Source of the DNA: Pristionchus mayeri
Taxonomy: Eukaryota; Nematoda; Chromadorea; Rhabditida; Neodiplogasteridae
Reading direction: 5' to 3'
Assembly (NCBI GenBank): GCA_036245805.1
Contig: BTRK01000003.1
Location: forward strand, 5,394,001 to 5,458,000
Length of the DNA: 64,000 bases
Shown here: positions 8,362 to 21,551 of the stretch, in pieces
Numbering within the stretch: position 1 is the first letter of the stretch
Layout: each line of letters starts with the position of its first letter
Notes under the pieces: model-generated
What the model was told of the DNA's origin: nothing
What the model saw: the letters and a program-made list of their open reading frames with translations, nothing else
Database searches by the model: none
Translations under genes and position numbers: made by a program

Positions 8362-11300
8362 TCACTGGGGCGAGTGATCCCCGCACTGTCTACAGAGACG
8401 CTCCTTCTCGCTCGATCGAAGACAACGACGACAGAAAATCTGCAAGGATGGAGTTAATAAAATTTACAAAATGGAAATGAAGAACGATTGCCATTTCCAT
8501 GAAATCTCTACAGTTTGATCAGCCATTGGAACATAGCCTCACCAGGTGACTTAAAAAAATTAAAATGTTTACTTTCATGTTTCACGCATATCTCAATAGT
8601 GCTGGTGCTGGGTTTCGGATGATGAAACCTAGAGTGTTAGATGAAATTAGAATTAATAAACTATGCGTAATTTCATGAGTGTTATTTCACTATCAGATCA
8701 GCGCGTGTAAGCTAAAGGTAGTATCTCACCTTCCCACATCGATGGCAGTGCAGTCTCTTCTCTGCTCTCGTCGCAAATTCTACCGTACATCCTTTGGCCG
8801 AGCACTCGTCCGCATCCCGAAGAGACTGCCAACGGACTACCGTACCGGCTAGAAGCGAATCCTCCTGCAACGAACATCGATTTAAAATATTATCATTGAC
8901 TTTTTTTTACTTTTAAAATGTTCAGGCTACGAACAAGGGCAACATATTTTTGGATATTTTTCATTGGCACATTAGCGCATCAACCATATTGAAAAAGAGT
9001 GGTTCGTAGTATTACCGATAATTTTGAGAAAGATTCGGCTATATAACATTTTGAAAGAAAGGTTGTCACTTTATGATTAATTTCTGTGTTATCGTAACTT
9101 TTAACCCTCACTTCACTACCCCTCTCTTAATACCGCAGTTCTCACCGAGCTCGTGAGACTTCCATCGTAGACTCCGCTCTCCGCCGTCTCCTGTCTGCTC
9201 AATCCAGCCTTCAAAGATGACGTCAAAGGAGTCAGACGACTGCCTGAAAGAAAGGATGTGATGCTGCAAGGTAATTGCGAAAAAAAGTGAATTTCAAGCT
9301 TTCTATTAAAGTTCAACTTTCGAAGAATTGCCAATGAGATCTTCACTTTTTCATTTAACAAAAAAACAATTATCTACATAATGTTTTGAAAAAATATTCG
9401 ATTTACCTGCTGCAGACATCGAACTCATGCAGCTGTTGCTGCCCACACTCCCGCGACCAGTCTGGAATGAGAGGGGAATGAGATGAATGGGAGGGAACAG
9501 ACAATACGAGTCGTGACACTTATGTTTCATCAAAGGCACAAGAGCCATTCAGAATAAGATAGGTTGGTGTGGATCTGTGCCCATTTCATTTAAAAAATTA
9601 CTTATCAAAAGTAAAGCACATCTGCCGTTTCTCTTATGTCAAATATCGAGGCCACATACTACAAATTCCATCTAGCTTCTCTGTCTCCCGTAACCCTCGA
9701 CTCACAATTTCCCTCAGTTCGGCGACTCTCGCTTCCATGGCAGCAATCGTGCTCTGGAGCACGGCGATGTGATCGAGTGACGTGGCCATCGTGTCCTCCA
9801 GCGACTCCCTGAAGATACGGTAAGATAGCAAATTATTTATATTATTTCCAGCGGTATCCAAGATATATCAAAATGAGAACGAACAACACTTTTTGGTAAC
9901 AATAGTGAAGCCTAAACCACTCTACAGATTGTTTTTTTACTTCCTTACAGTTGCTAATCAATTTCTAGAACGAAATTCAGTGAAAAGATACTAAACCAAG
10001 AATGAACGACATAGATTCATAATTACACTGAAACACGCAAGTCACTATATTTTTAAGTGAACTTCAAAAGTGGCTCATTCAGCAAAATCATCTGTATATG
10101 ATTATCGCATCTGATATTTTATGTGCCAAACATCGCACCCGGTATTGACTACCGTAATCAAACTACCGTACCTCGGCAGTATTCCGTCTTCCCATCTCGA
10201 GTACAATGGAGCGAATACTTCGATGTTCGCCGCTCGCGTTGAAACTCCCAGTAGATCAGTGTAGAGAGTGGGCTGGAATAAGATCAGAGATCAGAATAAT
10301 AAACCCATAGTGTAAGAAGTCATAGTGTAAGCATCATAGAATGAAAAGGTTGTGATCATTTTAGCAACAGATTCATCCCGTCGGACATGAGTTTCCCTTG
10401 GAGGTTATCAAGCGATCAGTTCCGGAACAAACTAGTGCGTAGACGTTTCCGAGCGAGAAAATATTACTAAATAGCTCAAGTTTGGACATAAATGTGACGG
10501 TGCCCTACCGTAGTCTGTTCTAACCTCATAGAATGGATTACGGTAGTCTTCGGCTCGCGAATCGAAGTGCGTCCAAAGTGACTTCGTGCGACGAGCCACG
10601 GCAAGGTCCTGATATAAAATTAGTTATTTCGCTTAGTGAAGAGCGATGTATTGCTCATCGAAAAGAACGGAACAATTTACAACTTGAATGTAGCACAAAT
10701 TTTCCATTCCATAAAACATCAGTCAAATCACAAAGCACCGACTGTCACTAAGAACTGTATCTCAGAGCATCTACGAAAAAACCGCAATTTCTAACTGCCA
10801 TATCCTTGGTACCGTATCCCCTTACCTTCCGATCCTTCTCGCAATTGCCCAGGAATGTTCCATGCTGACAGGCGTACACAAACTCATGCATGTGAACGAG
10901 AAAACGAGCGTTGAATTGGAAGGCGCGCGGGAATTGACGATGGACCTGGAAGACACCATATAGTATAGGAATGATAAACGAGAGCTTTCATAATATTATA
11001 GTTTAGCGAGAAATCAGAGCTTCTAACTCAATTCAGTTGTATGTTAATCGGCTAGTGAAACAAAATCCCAGCGAATTATTTTAACTTTTCAGAATATTAG
11101 GCACGTCAGGATAATAGTTTTATAAGACGGTAAGCTTGGTACAATCGGAAACGAGCAATTCACTGTCACTTTGAAATGCGCATGAAAAACGAACTCAAAA
11201 TTTCCAAGTCAATTTTGAAATTCCATGTCCGAAATTCAAAAATGAAAAGCACCCTGAAATATTTTCCAGACATGCCGTATCTATGATCCCCTGACGTGAA

Positions 11301-14300
11301 TTTCATGGCCATACCGTATGTGACCTACAGTAGACAATCGTAACTGCCATACAGCATCCTTCGCCTACAGTACCTGCCATACAGTATCCAGCCACTGGGA
11401 GAAGATGGGCGAGACCTCCTTGGCTGCCTCCTCGGACTGAGCCGCAGTGTGAGAACAGCGATCGTCGAATTTGTGTCCGAACGCCAGCCAATCCTTCTCG
11501 ATAAGGATCTGAAAGGAGTATGCCAGGGTAAATAATAAGGCAGTTCAGAAAAGTCCGAACTCATCGCTCGAAATCAATCCTATTATATCAATGACCACAA
11601 CAAGGCGATGAGTGATACATTATTTTTCTGAAGTTCCTGCTGATTTGGGTGTCCTGCTGACTAAATAGGAAGCATGCAACAGAATTAGTCCTTGAAGAAT
11701 GTCATAATATTATGTTGACAAAAGAGCCATGAAAAAGACACGTAAGAGCGTAAGCTGACCCAGAGGGAATATTTTAGACTGTCAATTCACACGAAAGCCG
11801 AATGCGGAATTTTATGAGTAATCGCATTTTTCACTACCCTACCGTACCTCGAATCCATGGATTGTCCTGTAGAATGGATCGAGGAGAAGCTGGGCAAGTG
11901 CCACAGTCTGCGAGGTTCGATCCCAGCCATCAGAGCAGTGAACGACGCACGAAGTGCCTGAGATTGGCATGACACTGGGGATATGGTAGTCTTTCTAATA
12001 GGTCTCTATTACAGACGACACGCGAAATGAGAGCTAAAATACGCAATGAAATACAATATGCATGTATTAGATATTTTGATTTGAACAACAGTACATCAGG
12101 CGAGAATTGCTGATGTTGGTAGTCCCATTCATAAGAATCCATGGTCTAACCAGAATCCGCCAAGTTATGACATTCTCCCAAATTTGCCAATTGCGTTGTC
12201 GCGCAACATATTGAGGTGAGTCTCAACTACTGTACTACCCTGATCAATGCAATCCACCGTATTTCCTCCCCTACCGTACCATTCTTGATGGCGCTTGAGA
12301 TGTAGTGCGCGCACTCGATGATCGCTCTCAGATGCTTCAGCCATCCCGATGCCTCCAATCCCCGCAGGTAATCAGAGGTCGAACGGGCACGGGATTGGGC
12401 TGAAAACAACATTTTGAGTATTCCCAGGACGGATGGTACACTATTATTTTGCATTTTGTTGATTATTCAAAAGACTTTCCAGGAATCACATGTTTCAGAT
12501 TCATAATAAATAGGATGTATAGCACGTATTCAACTAGGTGCTTCACTATTGATACTACGAGAGGAATACACAATATTTTTATGTGAATAATACACTGTAT
12601 TCACTTTTTATACACCATTTGGGTAATATATTTGTACACTTACCCTCGATTAGCTTAGCTTGGCTCGATCGCATCACATGGATGTTTTCGATGTCGAAGA
12701 ACTGGAAAGAATAGTATTCGACACAATTTCATTTGATTTACCATATTATTTATGCGTAACAATATGCTATCTATTAGATCTACTTCATTCTACTTTGAAA
12801 GTACTCGACATTACTCAACTCTCGTTTTCGATAGCTTTGTAAATTTCACGAAACCTTATCTCACATAGTACGCAAAAAAAAATTGTTTTTTTGAGAATCG
12901 CCGAAATTTATATCCAACGTAGTATTCGTAATCGGAATAGGCTACCTAATCTTGAGATGACTAATATTGATGTTCCGTACCTGAAATCGCATTCCCGAGT
13001 AGTTTCTCTCGTCCTCGAAGCCCTTGCCCTGCACCTTGTTCACCATTGCGTTCACCTAAAGAAATATTATTTTTAAAAATAAATTTTAATTTGGAGGTGT
13101 TCGAAACACTGTCTCGCCCATGCTTTATTATTTTAAATCATCTATACGAATATTAATTTTATTCAAGCGTCTATCATTCCTTGAATTCTTCGTAGCTGTT
13201 CACCAAGTGATCTTCAGAATACTATGAAACACAAACACTCACTCTTCTTTGATATTTCTCATTTCAGTATCTACTATGCATGATCGACGTATCCCACTAG
13301 TCGCCTTTCCCCCCTGCACCCCTGCACCACCCTCCTCACCATGGGCCTCGTGTCTACCAGCAGCAGCTCGTCGCCACCCTCATTCGTCTTCGCGATCAAC
13401 TCCATCAGACGCTCGTCCTGAAAGATCAAAGTTTAAAAGGAGAGAAAATATTTAAGGTGTTTAAGTCAAGGAGATAACTTTTGTTCAGTAAAAAAAGTTA
13501 TTATGCGAATTTACGAAAAAAACCAATGAAAGCGATCAAATATAAAACAGTAACTTTAAAGAAAATTTTCGGAACCTCAACACAGCGAGCGGAGAAACCA
13601 GAGAGAGGCTGAGCGCATCTAAAAATATGGTAAATCAATAAGCAGTAATTTTTTTTACCCAATCAAAAAAACTTCAGAGATCAACATCCGTTGCGTTTTC
13701 ATTCGCTTTCACAGTTCACTGAAACCCGAAACCATCAGCAAAAAATCTTAAAAAGTCTTAGTATCCAAACTTGCATACCTGCACAGACTAGCCTTGGACT
13801 GTCGATGGTGGTAGGTCAGCGCGGGAAGTCGACCCTTCGATCTGCAGAAATCGATAAATCAATACTACCGTATATTGGGTAACATCGACTTTTTAGAAAA
13901 TCCAATCGATACTCAACAGTAAGCCTACCGTACCTGAATGCCGCCGATCCCAACAGAATCTGCTTGGAAGCAGCAGCCGGCACCCATAGACGCTCAGGAT
14001 ACGTGTCGCTCACCTAAAACTCGATATTTTTATCAACTACCGTAATAGTAAATGTGTCAACTGCCGTAACCCGATAAACCGCAAACTGACTGCGTAATCC
14101 TTGTTGAAGTCGCTCTCGACCCAGCTGTCGTCCACTCCCTGTCGCGTGAATTCAATCGTCCACTCAAGTCGAGACCAGCCCTGACAAATAAATAATGAAT
14201 TGATTATACACCAAGGAACACAAATTACTGAATAGCTTCAATTATATCATATACATAACATGAGAAATTTATATAATACACATAACATGAGAAACAGCAA

Positions 14301-16585
14301 GTCGCCAATGGAAACTTTAGCTAAAATATTTTATTGACATCCCGTCTACCTATCAAACATACTTTCGTGTTCACCCCTATGGACTGACACTGCAACCACG
14401 ATTCCACAAGGACGCGTGATCAATAAAAACCCAATTCACAGGCACAGCGTTTCTCGACCTGGCATGAGCGAGAGAAGTCAGAGAAAAGCGAGAGTCAGTG
14501 GGAAGAGAGAGAGTGACAGAGAAAGCAGAGAGCGTTGCGGTCGCGTCGCGGCTGACCCGACAAGAGTGGTGAGAGAGTGAAGAGAGCGCAGAGAAGCAGA
14601 GTCCGCAGACCTGCATGTCTTCCGTTTAAGAGTTGCGATTTCAAATTCTACAAGCAACTTTAGGCAAAATTCCAAAAAGGCTCTGTCCTATCTCGCCATG
14701 CTTGGGAAACGCTGTGCACAGGCCAAATTTTTGTCTCCGATATTCACCCAAAGGTCAAAGATCAACCGTGATCACCTTCTGGTCCTCTCCTCCATCTCTG
14801 TGATCGAAGGCCAGTAATTCCTCGATGTTCAGAGGCTGTGAGCATCTAAATGGAAGGATTTAACCAAAGGTTGGCTTTTTTAAAGAAATTGCTAGTTGAA
14901 CCAACTTTTTTTTGGATTTTTTTCATTCAATATTTACGCTAGAGTAAAAGCACTCAAAATGGGCATTTCAATCCCAACAATATTGAGAATACTTATTTCG
15001 TACCTCCGAATGCTCTCAAACAGGTCGCCGCACTCCTTGTCACGTCGAATCAACAGATTTAGCACCTGTAAAAGGGCATGACAATTTTTTATAATAATGC
15101 GAAAAATAATGCTACAAACACTTTTGAGCCAACCTAGAGCAATGATTGCTTCTTTCTCGAAAAAAACAAATATCAATTGTATATCGCTGTTTCACGATTA
15201 TCACTTCAGCCTTTGAAAATGTCGTATTTGATAACGGAGTTGCTAAGTGGTACCACATGGGTACGACTATATCTCATTAACCGAGTGCGTGAATACGTTG
15301 ATAATCTGTGAGCTGACACACACCGAAGTATCGTACATGCACAAAAAAATTCCAAAACGATCCGAGTTTTTCTACCTATGTGAAAATAGTTGCGAAAATT
15401 TCCAAAAATGAGTCAAAAATGTCGAACTAGACACTCGCTTTTGCGCTCAAATCACTCCACCTATGCCCAAACACTCCCAAAAATGACCGCAACTCGCGTC
15501 GTCAACGTTGAGCCGACGACCAGCGCCGGGTTACGGTAGGCCGAAATGTGCCTTTTCAAATACCAAAAAAATAAATTGTGATTTTCTGACCTGGAAGTGC
15601 TTGCACTTGATGGTGAGCGGACATCCGGCGACGGAAAGAGGACCGCGCTCCACCGACTGGATAAGGTTGTTCGCCACCTGTATTAACAATTTAGATAAAA
15701 ATATTTTATGATTGTAAGAAGTTCTCTACCACTCATTGACGACTATAAATATGTGGGACTATAAATATCACTGCTCCTTGAAGCAAGTAAGCAACAATTC
15801 TCACATAAAACTAACAAAATTGACCGTATTAACAATAAATTTTAAATTAAAATAAAGCAAAAAGCTTACCCATATCTCCTTCTGCTCGCTTTCGCCCTTG
15901 AAGATGAGATGCGAAGTTGTGAGGTGGATTGTGCCTGGGATTTACAAAATTAAACTTTACAACTTTTCGCACCAATATTTCTGCGAATGATTCAACATGA
16001 TCGAAAAATGATCCCCTTGCAATATAGTTTCAATATTGCCATAATATGACATTATACACGCTAATCTAATAATTCCATCTTCCTCGGTTCAAATACTTAT
16101 CAACATTCGAGGTATTAAGCCAGTCGGAATGCGTGACCTACCGACAATATTGGCGTCCGCTCCCCGCCCGTCCACCAGTTGCACCTTATCGACCTGAAGT
16201 AGATTAAGTTAAGAGAGGGTCTGACCACACCAAAATTCCCCAATACAATTACCATCACACATTTTTCGTGGCATCTCATTTCGCGTTTCATCTTAACTAT
16301 ATTGCTACTAAATTCAAACAGCGACAATATTCCATGAATTTTCAGTTGAAAAAAATTTAAACACATGATTGCAATGGCACAGTCCGCTTGTTCTCTTCCA
16401 CTCACTACATCAATAGTTCGCGGGTCGTCGAACACCTTCTCATCGCCCATCACTCCCTCGTATAGCGTCAACAGCTTATCCGCGAGCAATGCGCCAGCCA
16501 CGCGCACGTCTTCCGTGTACGCGGGGGGAACGCCCGCGCCACGCACGCGTCGCGGTTCCGCCGCATCCGGCGCGCCACGTCGCAT
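8362..16585 (-). CDS. mtm-6: Myotubularin-related phosphatase, MTMR6/7/8 type, with FYVE-like finger
   Basis: Twenty-four exons give 713 aa with consistent phases: 16585-16406, 16193-16142, 15934-15870, 15677-15591, 15065-15004, 14845-14776, 14180-14091, 14013-13934, 13841-13779, 13618-13576, 13417-13340, 13055-12981, 12701-12644, 12399-12280, 11957-11848, 11508-11374, 10945-10826, 10608-10525, 10272-10172, 9808-9706, 9461-9407, 9243-9146, 8864-8730, 8439-8362. An N-terminal PH-GRAM domain ([23 protein letters not shown]) precedes the phosphatase domain ([22 protein letters not shown]). The active site is [13 protein letters not shown] with Cys382 and Arg388 present, so it should dephosphorylate PI3P and PI(3,5)P2 on endosomes. 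A coiled coil and then a FYVE-like finger ([15 protein letters not shown]) close the protein. The finger's basic motif is degenerate. ATG at 16450 is an alternative start, since it begins nearer the family's usual N-terminus. Confidence 0.93.
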
Positions 16586-19500
16586 GCTGCTCGAGGCGCC
16601 ACAGTGCGCTAATAATGATCATTTTTACTTCGGATGATCAAGCAACAATCGCGAAATGCGGATAACGCATATTATAGAGAGGCTGTAGAGCAGAGAAGTG
16701 CCTGGACCAAAATAAAGGAGCAAATTGATGACATGAACAAAGATGATAACATTAAACCTCGAAATTCTGACCTCTACCACAAGAGCTGCATATACAATAA
16801 CCATAGAGATCAAGAATTGTGCATCTCAAAAAACGGATACTCTACTTATCGCAATATTACGAAATCGCTTCAGAGTATGATGACACCGAAATAGTCCAGT
16901 TGTCGAATTGAAATGCCCACTTATGGTAGTTTAATGGGAAAGGCATTTCATGATTGAAATCGCATGTTGAGCTTATAAATAAACTGGGCGCATTATTTGC
17001 TCCGAGAAAAGGCTGCGCTACCTTATTGGATTACTCGCGGAGGCGGAGAGTGGCGCAAGTTTGTGTGCTTTCGGGGCGGAATGGGAAAGAAATTCCAGGG
17101 TTGGGGATGACGTCTAAGGTCACGAATGGAAAATAAGGCATTAAGCATATTTAGCACGATTTTCAAGAGAATTTTTTATTGTAGGATAACTCACCGCGTG
17201 CAGAACCAAGTAGTCGAAAATTTGAGGATAAGATCGGCTAGTCAAACGCGAATCTCACTGGTCTCTCTCTACAAATCTCAGCGCTCCTCAAGACTGCAGC
17301 GACAGTTCCACTAACGACGCGGGGCGCTCTGAGACAACAACAGCCAATTACTGGCTCAAATGGACTGCGCGGGCCTGCCTCGAACATGTAAGCATTACAC
17401 GCGCTCTAATCCGTTCGAATTGGATAGAATCAAGAGGAGATCCCAGCACGATTACGATTACGATTACGATTTTAACACATTTATCTAGAGGTTATTAGAT
17501 TCTCGGGAGATCAAACGAGAGCTCTGATGTACATGGTGTTCCAGTTAGATCTTCGTGCTTGGTTGAGAAAATTTGGGAATGCTGCTTTGCGGAAAGATTC
17601 CAATATGCATGGCGGAATATGGGTTACTTATTGCAGCATTGGATTAAATAGCCAGCTTCAAACCTTTCAACGCGCTCTAATTAGCACAGCCAAGACGATA
17701 GAACAGTGTAATCGCTACATACCGAAAGTGAGGAGTCTCCGATTATGAGAAGAAACATGGGAGAAAAGGGTGCAAAATACGGCTCACATGGCCTGTCTCT
17801 TCATCTTTATAACACGAGCTCTCGAACGGCTCGACTGGCTAAAACTATAGCAGCGCGTAGTAGCTACAAATCGAAAAGCAGACGTTGTCAACCATGAGAG
17901 AAAGGAATAAAGTGGAAGAAAGGACCACAAATCAGCCCATTTCACGCTCCGACAAGCAGATTGAATGGGCAATGTGAAGGCCGCACTTTTTGGGATTTCC
18001 TTTTGGTGGTGGAACGAAACTTAGGCATGCTCCAAGAGGAAATAGTCAGGAATTTCTCCAAAACTCGCAACAAAACGTGCCAGCAAGAAGGATGACGTGG
18101 TGTTTTCGCCACAAAAACACGCGATAAAGGCGACCATGTCTCTCTTTCTCGCCCCAGTAGCGGGATTGGGGGCTCAACGACGTGTAAAAGAGGAGTAAAC
18201 GAAGGGAGGTAGGTATACACGCCTATGCATGCAGTACTACGCGTTGGCTGCTTTGAAGCATCAAGCGGCCAGACAGAGCGAGAGAGCAGGGGATTTTGAG
18301 AGAGTCTATGTCATCCATCGGCCTCAACACCTCTGCTCCCGCATGCTCAATGAGTGTCTAGAAGGAGGATCGATGGAGAAAAAAGGCGCGTGTGCCGTAC
18401 GGAGAGGAGAATGGAGAGAAACGCCGGGGATAAGTGAGCTGAGAAATAGAGGGAGGGAGACAAGAAGGGTGTCCCTTTGGATCATTTTGTATCATTCTCA
18501 GGTAGATTTCAGGTGAGAAAAATTACCCCAAAAGGGGAAATCCTAAAGAAAATGGAGGAAAACGCCGCGGATAAGTGAGCGGAGCAAGAGAAGGAAAGAG
18601 AGAAGAATGATGTCCCTTTTAGATCATGCTATCTCTTTTACAGGTGTTTTAGGCATGAAGATAATAAAGAAAAACGCCAGTAGGTGGAGCAAGAGAAGGA
18701 GGGACACCGACCGGGGTAAGAGACAAATTTCACAATATGTTGTGGTGTTTTGGATGCGTTATGAACTCTTTCTTCCTCGTACAAGGAGATAACAGCCGGG
18801 GATAAGTGAGAGGAATAGGAAGGATATGAGCAAAGATAAGAGATATTTAACAATATTTACCAGAACATGTTTACTGGATGCAAAATTTCACATCAGCGCG
18901 CTTTTTCGAAGCATTTAAGTTAAGTGTTGTCGACGAATTGAAAAGTAGTGAACTCTCTTTCTTCCCCCGGGGATAAGTGAGGGGAGTAGAAGAGAAGAAA
19001 ACGAAGAGACATCGCGAGTTTCTTTTTCTTTCTCTCTCTCTATCTCGCGTCCTTTCTCTCCCTAGATTGACGAACTTCAGTTCCTGCTTCTCAGGCAGAA
19101 AGCCCCTAGGGCTCAGCAATCGCGCGCGCGCCCGGAGGCTAATCCGTCCTGCCTCAATGAAGTAATGCTTTTTGTATCTCTCTCTCTCTCCATTACGCGC
19201 CTAGTTGGCTAGAGAAGGCAACTGAATAAGAACAAAAATGAGCACCACTTTCCGATTCGTCAACTATGCTTACACAGAGAATCCAGCAAGTCACGCTCTT
19301 TTGCCAACTAGAAAATATTCGAGAATAGAAAAAAATGCAGTCATTGCCCCATTCATCAACAACACAGCCTTGTGGGAACTTGCGAGGTCTCGATGTCTGA
19401 GAAGAATTGCGAAATTGCAGCAAACTTATAGCGAGAGAGAGAGAAAGAGAGATAGGGAGAGAGAAGGTGGGAGGGAGTGAAGGGGAAGGGAGGGAGTCAT

Positions 19501-21130
19501 AGCACTACTACTCTCCGAAACAATCGAGGAAGCAGCAAGGCTCATTAGCTAAGCGAGGGTGGGCTTGTTCTCCCCTAGGGATTAGCGCATTCTTTCTCTC
19601 TCTCCCTCTCTCCCAAATTCTGGTCTCTACTCTCTCAGTTCCGTATGCTCTCTCGTCAGCAAAGAAATAGCAACGGAAAGGGAGAAAGAACGAGAGCTAG
19701 ACCATTGCATTTCGGGAGTAGTGATGATGCCATAGGGGAGGAAGAGGAGTGAGTGAGAGAGAGAGAGAGAGACCCCTTTCTCCCTCCCATATAGCTCCAG
19801 TCGCCGCATATTCCACTGCGTCCCTGCATTACAGTCGGCTGTTTTCGCCTAATTTCAGCTCAGACCGAGAGCATTCCCCTTAGTATATTCGCCCGACAAG
19901 CTCTCTCTTTCCTCTAGAGAGAATGAGAGAAAATGGCATATCGCTGACCTCGCAGATTGAAATCACAAATCAGAAATCGCAGACCGAGGGCATTTCTCTG
20001 CGTCTGTTCGCCTTACCCGCTCTTTTGAGAGCTCTGGACAACTAGAGAGGAAGGTACATTAGGAGAGCGTTGTGATCAAATAATGTGGGGAAGGACAGGT
20101 ATGCATGCCATGAGATCTTAGCCTGACAAGCTCTCGCACCTCTATAGAGAACGAGAGGAAATTACAGCTAATGAGAGCTTGGTAAGAAGCGAGATCCAAT
20201 ATTCTGGTGAGGGAGAGTGATTCATTTGTAATGAGCGGACATCTCTATTAAGATGTTCCAAGTTAGTCCACAAATATTTAAATGAAAGGTGCGCTCGCGT
20301 TACACTAAGAACCTGCCGAGAGGACCTGAAGATTTTCGGATTCACCTTGCAATCATGTGCGCTTGAATTGACTGGACAACAATATCAGAGGGATTTCAGT
20401 GGTGTACATCACATTTCTATTTATGTCTACATGGAAGGTATGAACTCTGAGACTCCGTGGCGGGTCTCCATAATATTGCAAAATTCAAGCGCTGTGATTC
20501 AACCCACTCATCTTTCCAGGCTCTGGTTTCAAGAATTCATACAAGCACCAGTGTGCTTTGGAAGTCAATGTACGACTCGTATGGCTTCTTTCCCAGTATA
20601 TGCCTGCATGGATATTAACGCCTGACGAATGACGCTGACACTCGAGTCTACACGCTACCTGAGTAAAGCACCAGTTAAGCAAGAGGGCCAACACGGAACA
20701 ATACAGACTCTACAGAGGTGGTTTGGGAAACAGCGAGATTGAGGTGGCACATGCCCAATAGTATCTCTCGTCCACATCGCAGAGCAATAATGCAGGAGAA
20801 AGAGATAGAAAATATATTAATTTTTTTCTAGATCCATACAATTGCATCAACTGTAATAATGATTGGTCGACAGATAGCGCAATCAAGTACTCTGTCTAAC
20901 CAGTAGAAATCCAAAAAAAGAAGCGCAGTGCTCAAGATCATCCTATTTCTTTCCCCCTTTACTTTTCGGTTTCAATCAATCATTATTTCCGCGAGATATC
21001 AACTCTGGTTGGTGATTGGCAGAATATAATTGTTTTAACAATTCAGTCTCTATCTAACATTTGGAGGGATGGGCATCTGCAATTTTCCATCGATCGCCTC
21101 CAATTTTCCATCGACCTTTGACAGCAAAGA
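16586..21130. other. Gene-poor region with low-complexity and degenerate repeats
   Basis: I find no reading frame or exon chain with recognisable protein similarity. The region contains four or five degenerate repeats built around GGGGATAAGTGAG (18416-18990), long GA/CT-rich tracts (19020-19810, including a GA run near 19757), and a hexamer run of GATTAC type at about 17451-17471. A diverged direct duplication between about 19858 and 20165 shares CAGACCGAG, GGCATTTC and GACAAGCTCTC. Short ORFs here look like by-products of purine-rich strands. It may also hold promoter elements of the divergent mtm-6 and ads-1 genes, but I cannot point to one. Confidence 0.55.
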
Positions 21131-21548
21131 AAATCTTTCCGCACACCCAGCATTTTCCCGTCTCAACCTCTTTATATTATTTCTGCGCAGACACACTATG
21201 CAATCTCGTCTTGATACCCTGTTGTGGTAAAACCAATATTTTAGAAATCACAACAAACGTTCACGACAAACGTTTTAATCACAAAGGGAAATCACGACAA
21301 ACGTTTTAATCACAAAGGGAAAATTTTGCGCGCACCGACGGCGTTCCCGTTTCAACCTTTCCTTATTATTTCTGCGCCGACGCACTACCTAATTTTCGAC
21401 GGGCCGTTCATGGTAAAACAACCAATAGTTGGAACAATCGGCGTAGCAAAAGCTTGAATCGCAAAGGGAAAATGTGTGCACACCCAACACGTTCCCGTTT
21501 CAACTTTTGCTTATTATTTCTGCGCCGACACACCATCTAATAAATGAC
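21131..21548 (+). repeat. Tandem repeat, about 170-base unit
   Basis: Three successive units carry the same order of words: CACACCCA or CACCGACG, CGTTCCCGTTTCAAC (or a variant), TTATTTCTGCGC, GGTAAAACAACCAATA (or a variant) and AATCGCAAAGGGAAAAT (or a variant). Units start near 21131, 21301 and 21473. The third is interrupted by the mariner at 21552, beyond which a related AAAAAACCAATAATTATC continues. Confidence 0.75.
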
Positions 21549-21551
21549 ATA

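Noticed and set aside
16634..16894. 86-codon plus-strand ORF upstream of the mtm-6-like gene
   Set aside because: No similarity, no promoter or splice context; low-complexity composition.
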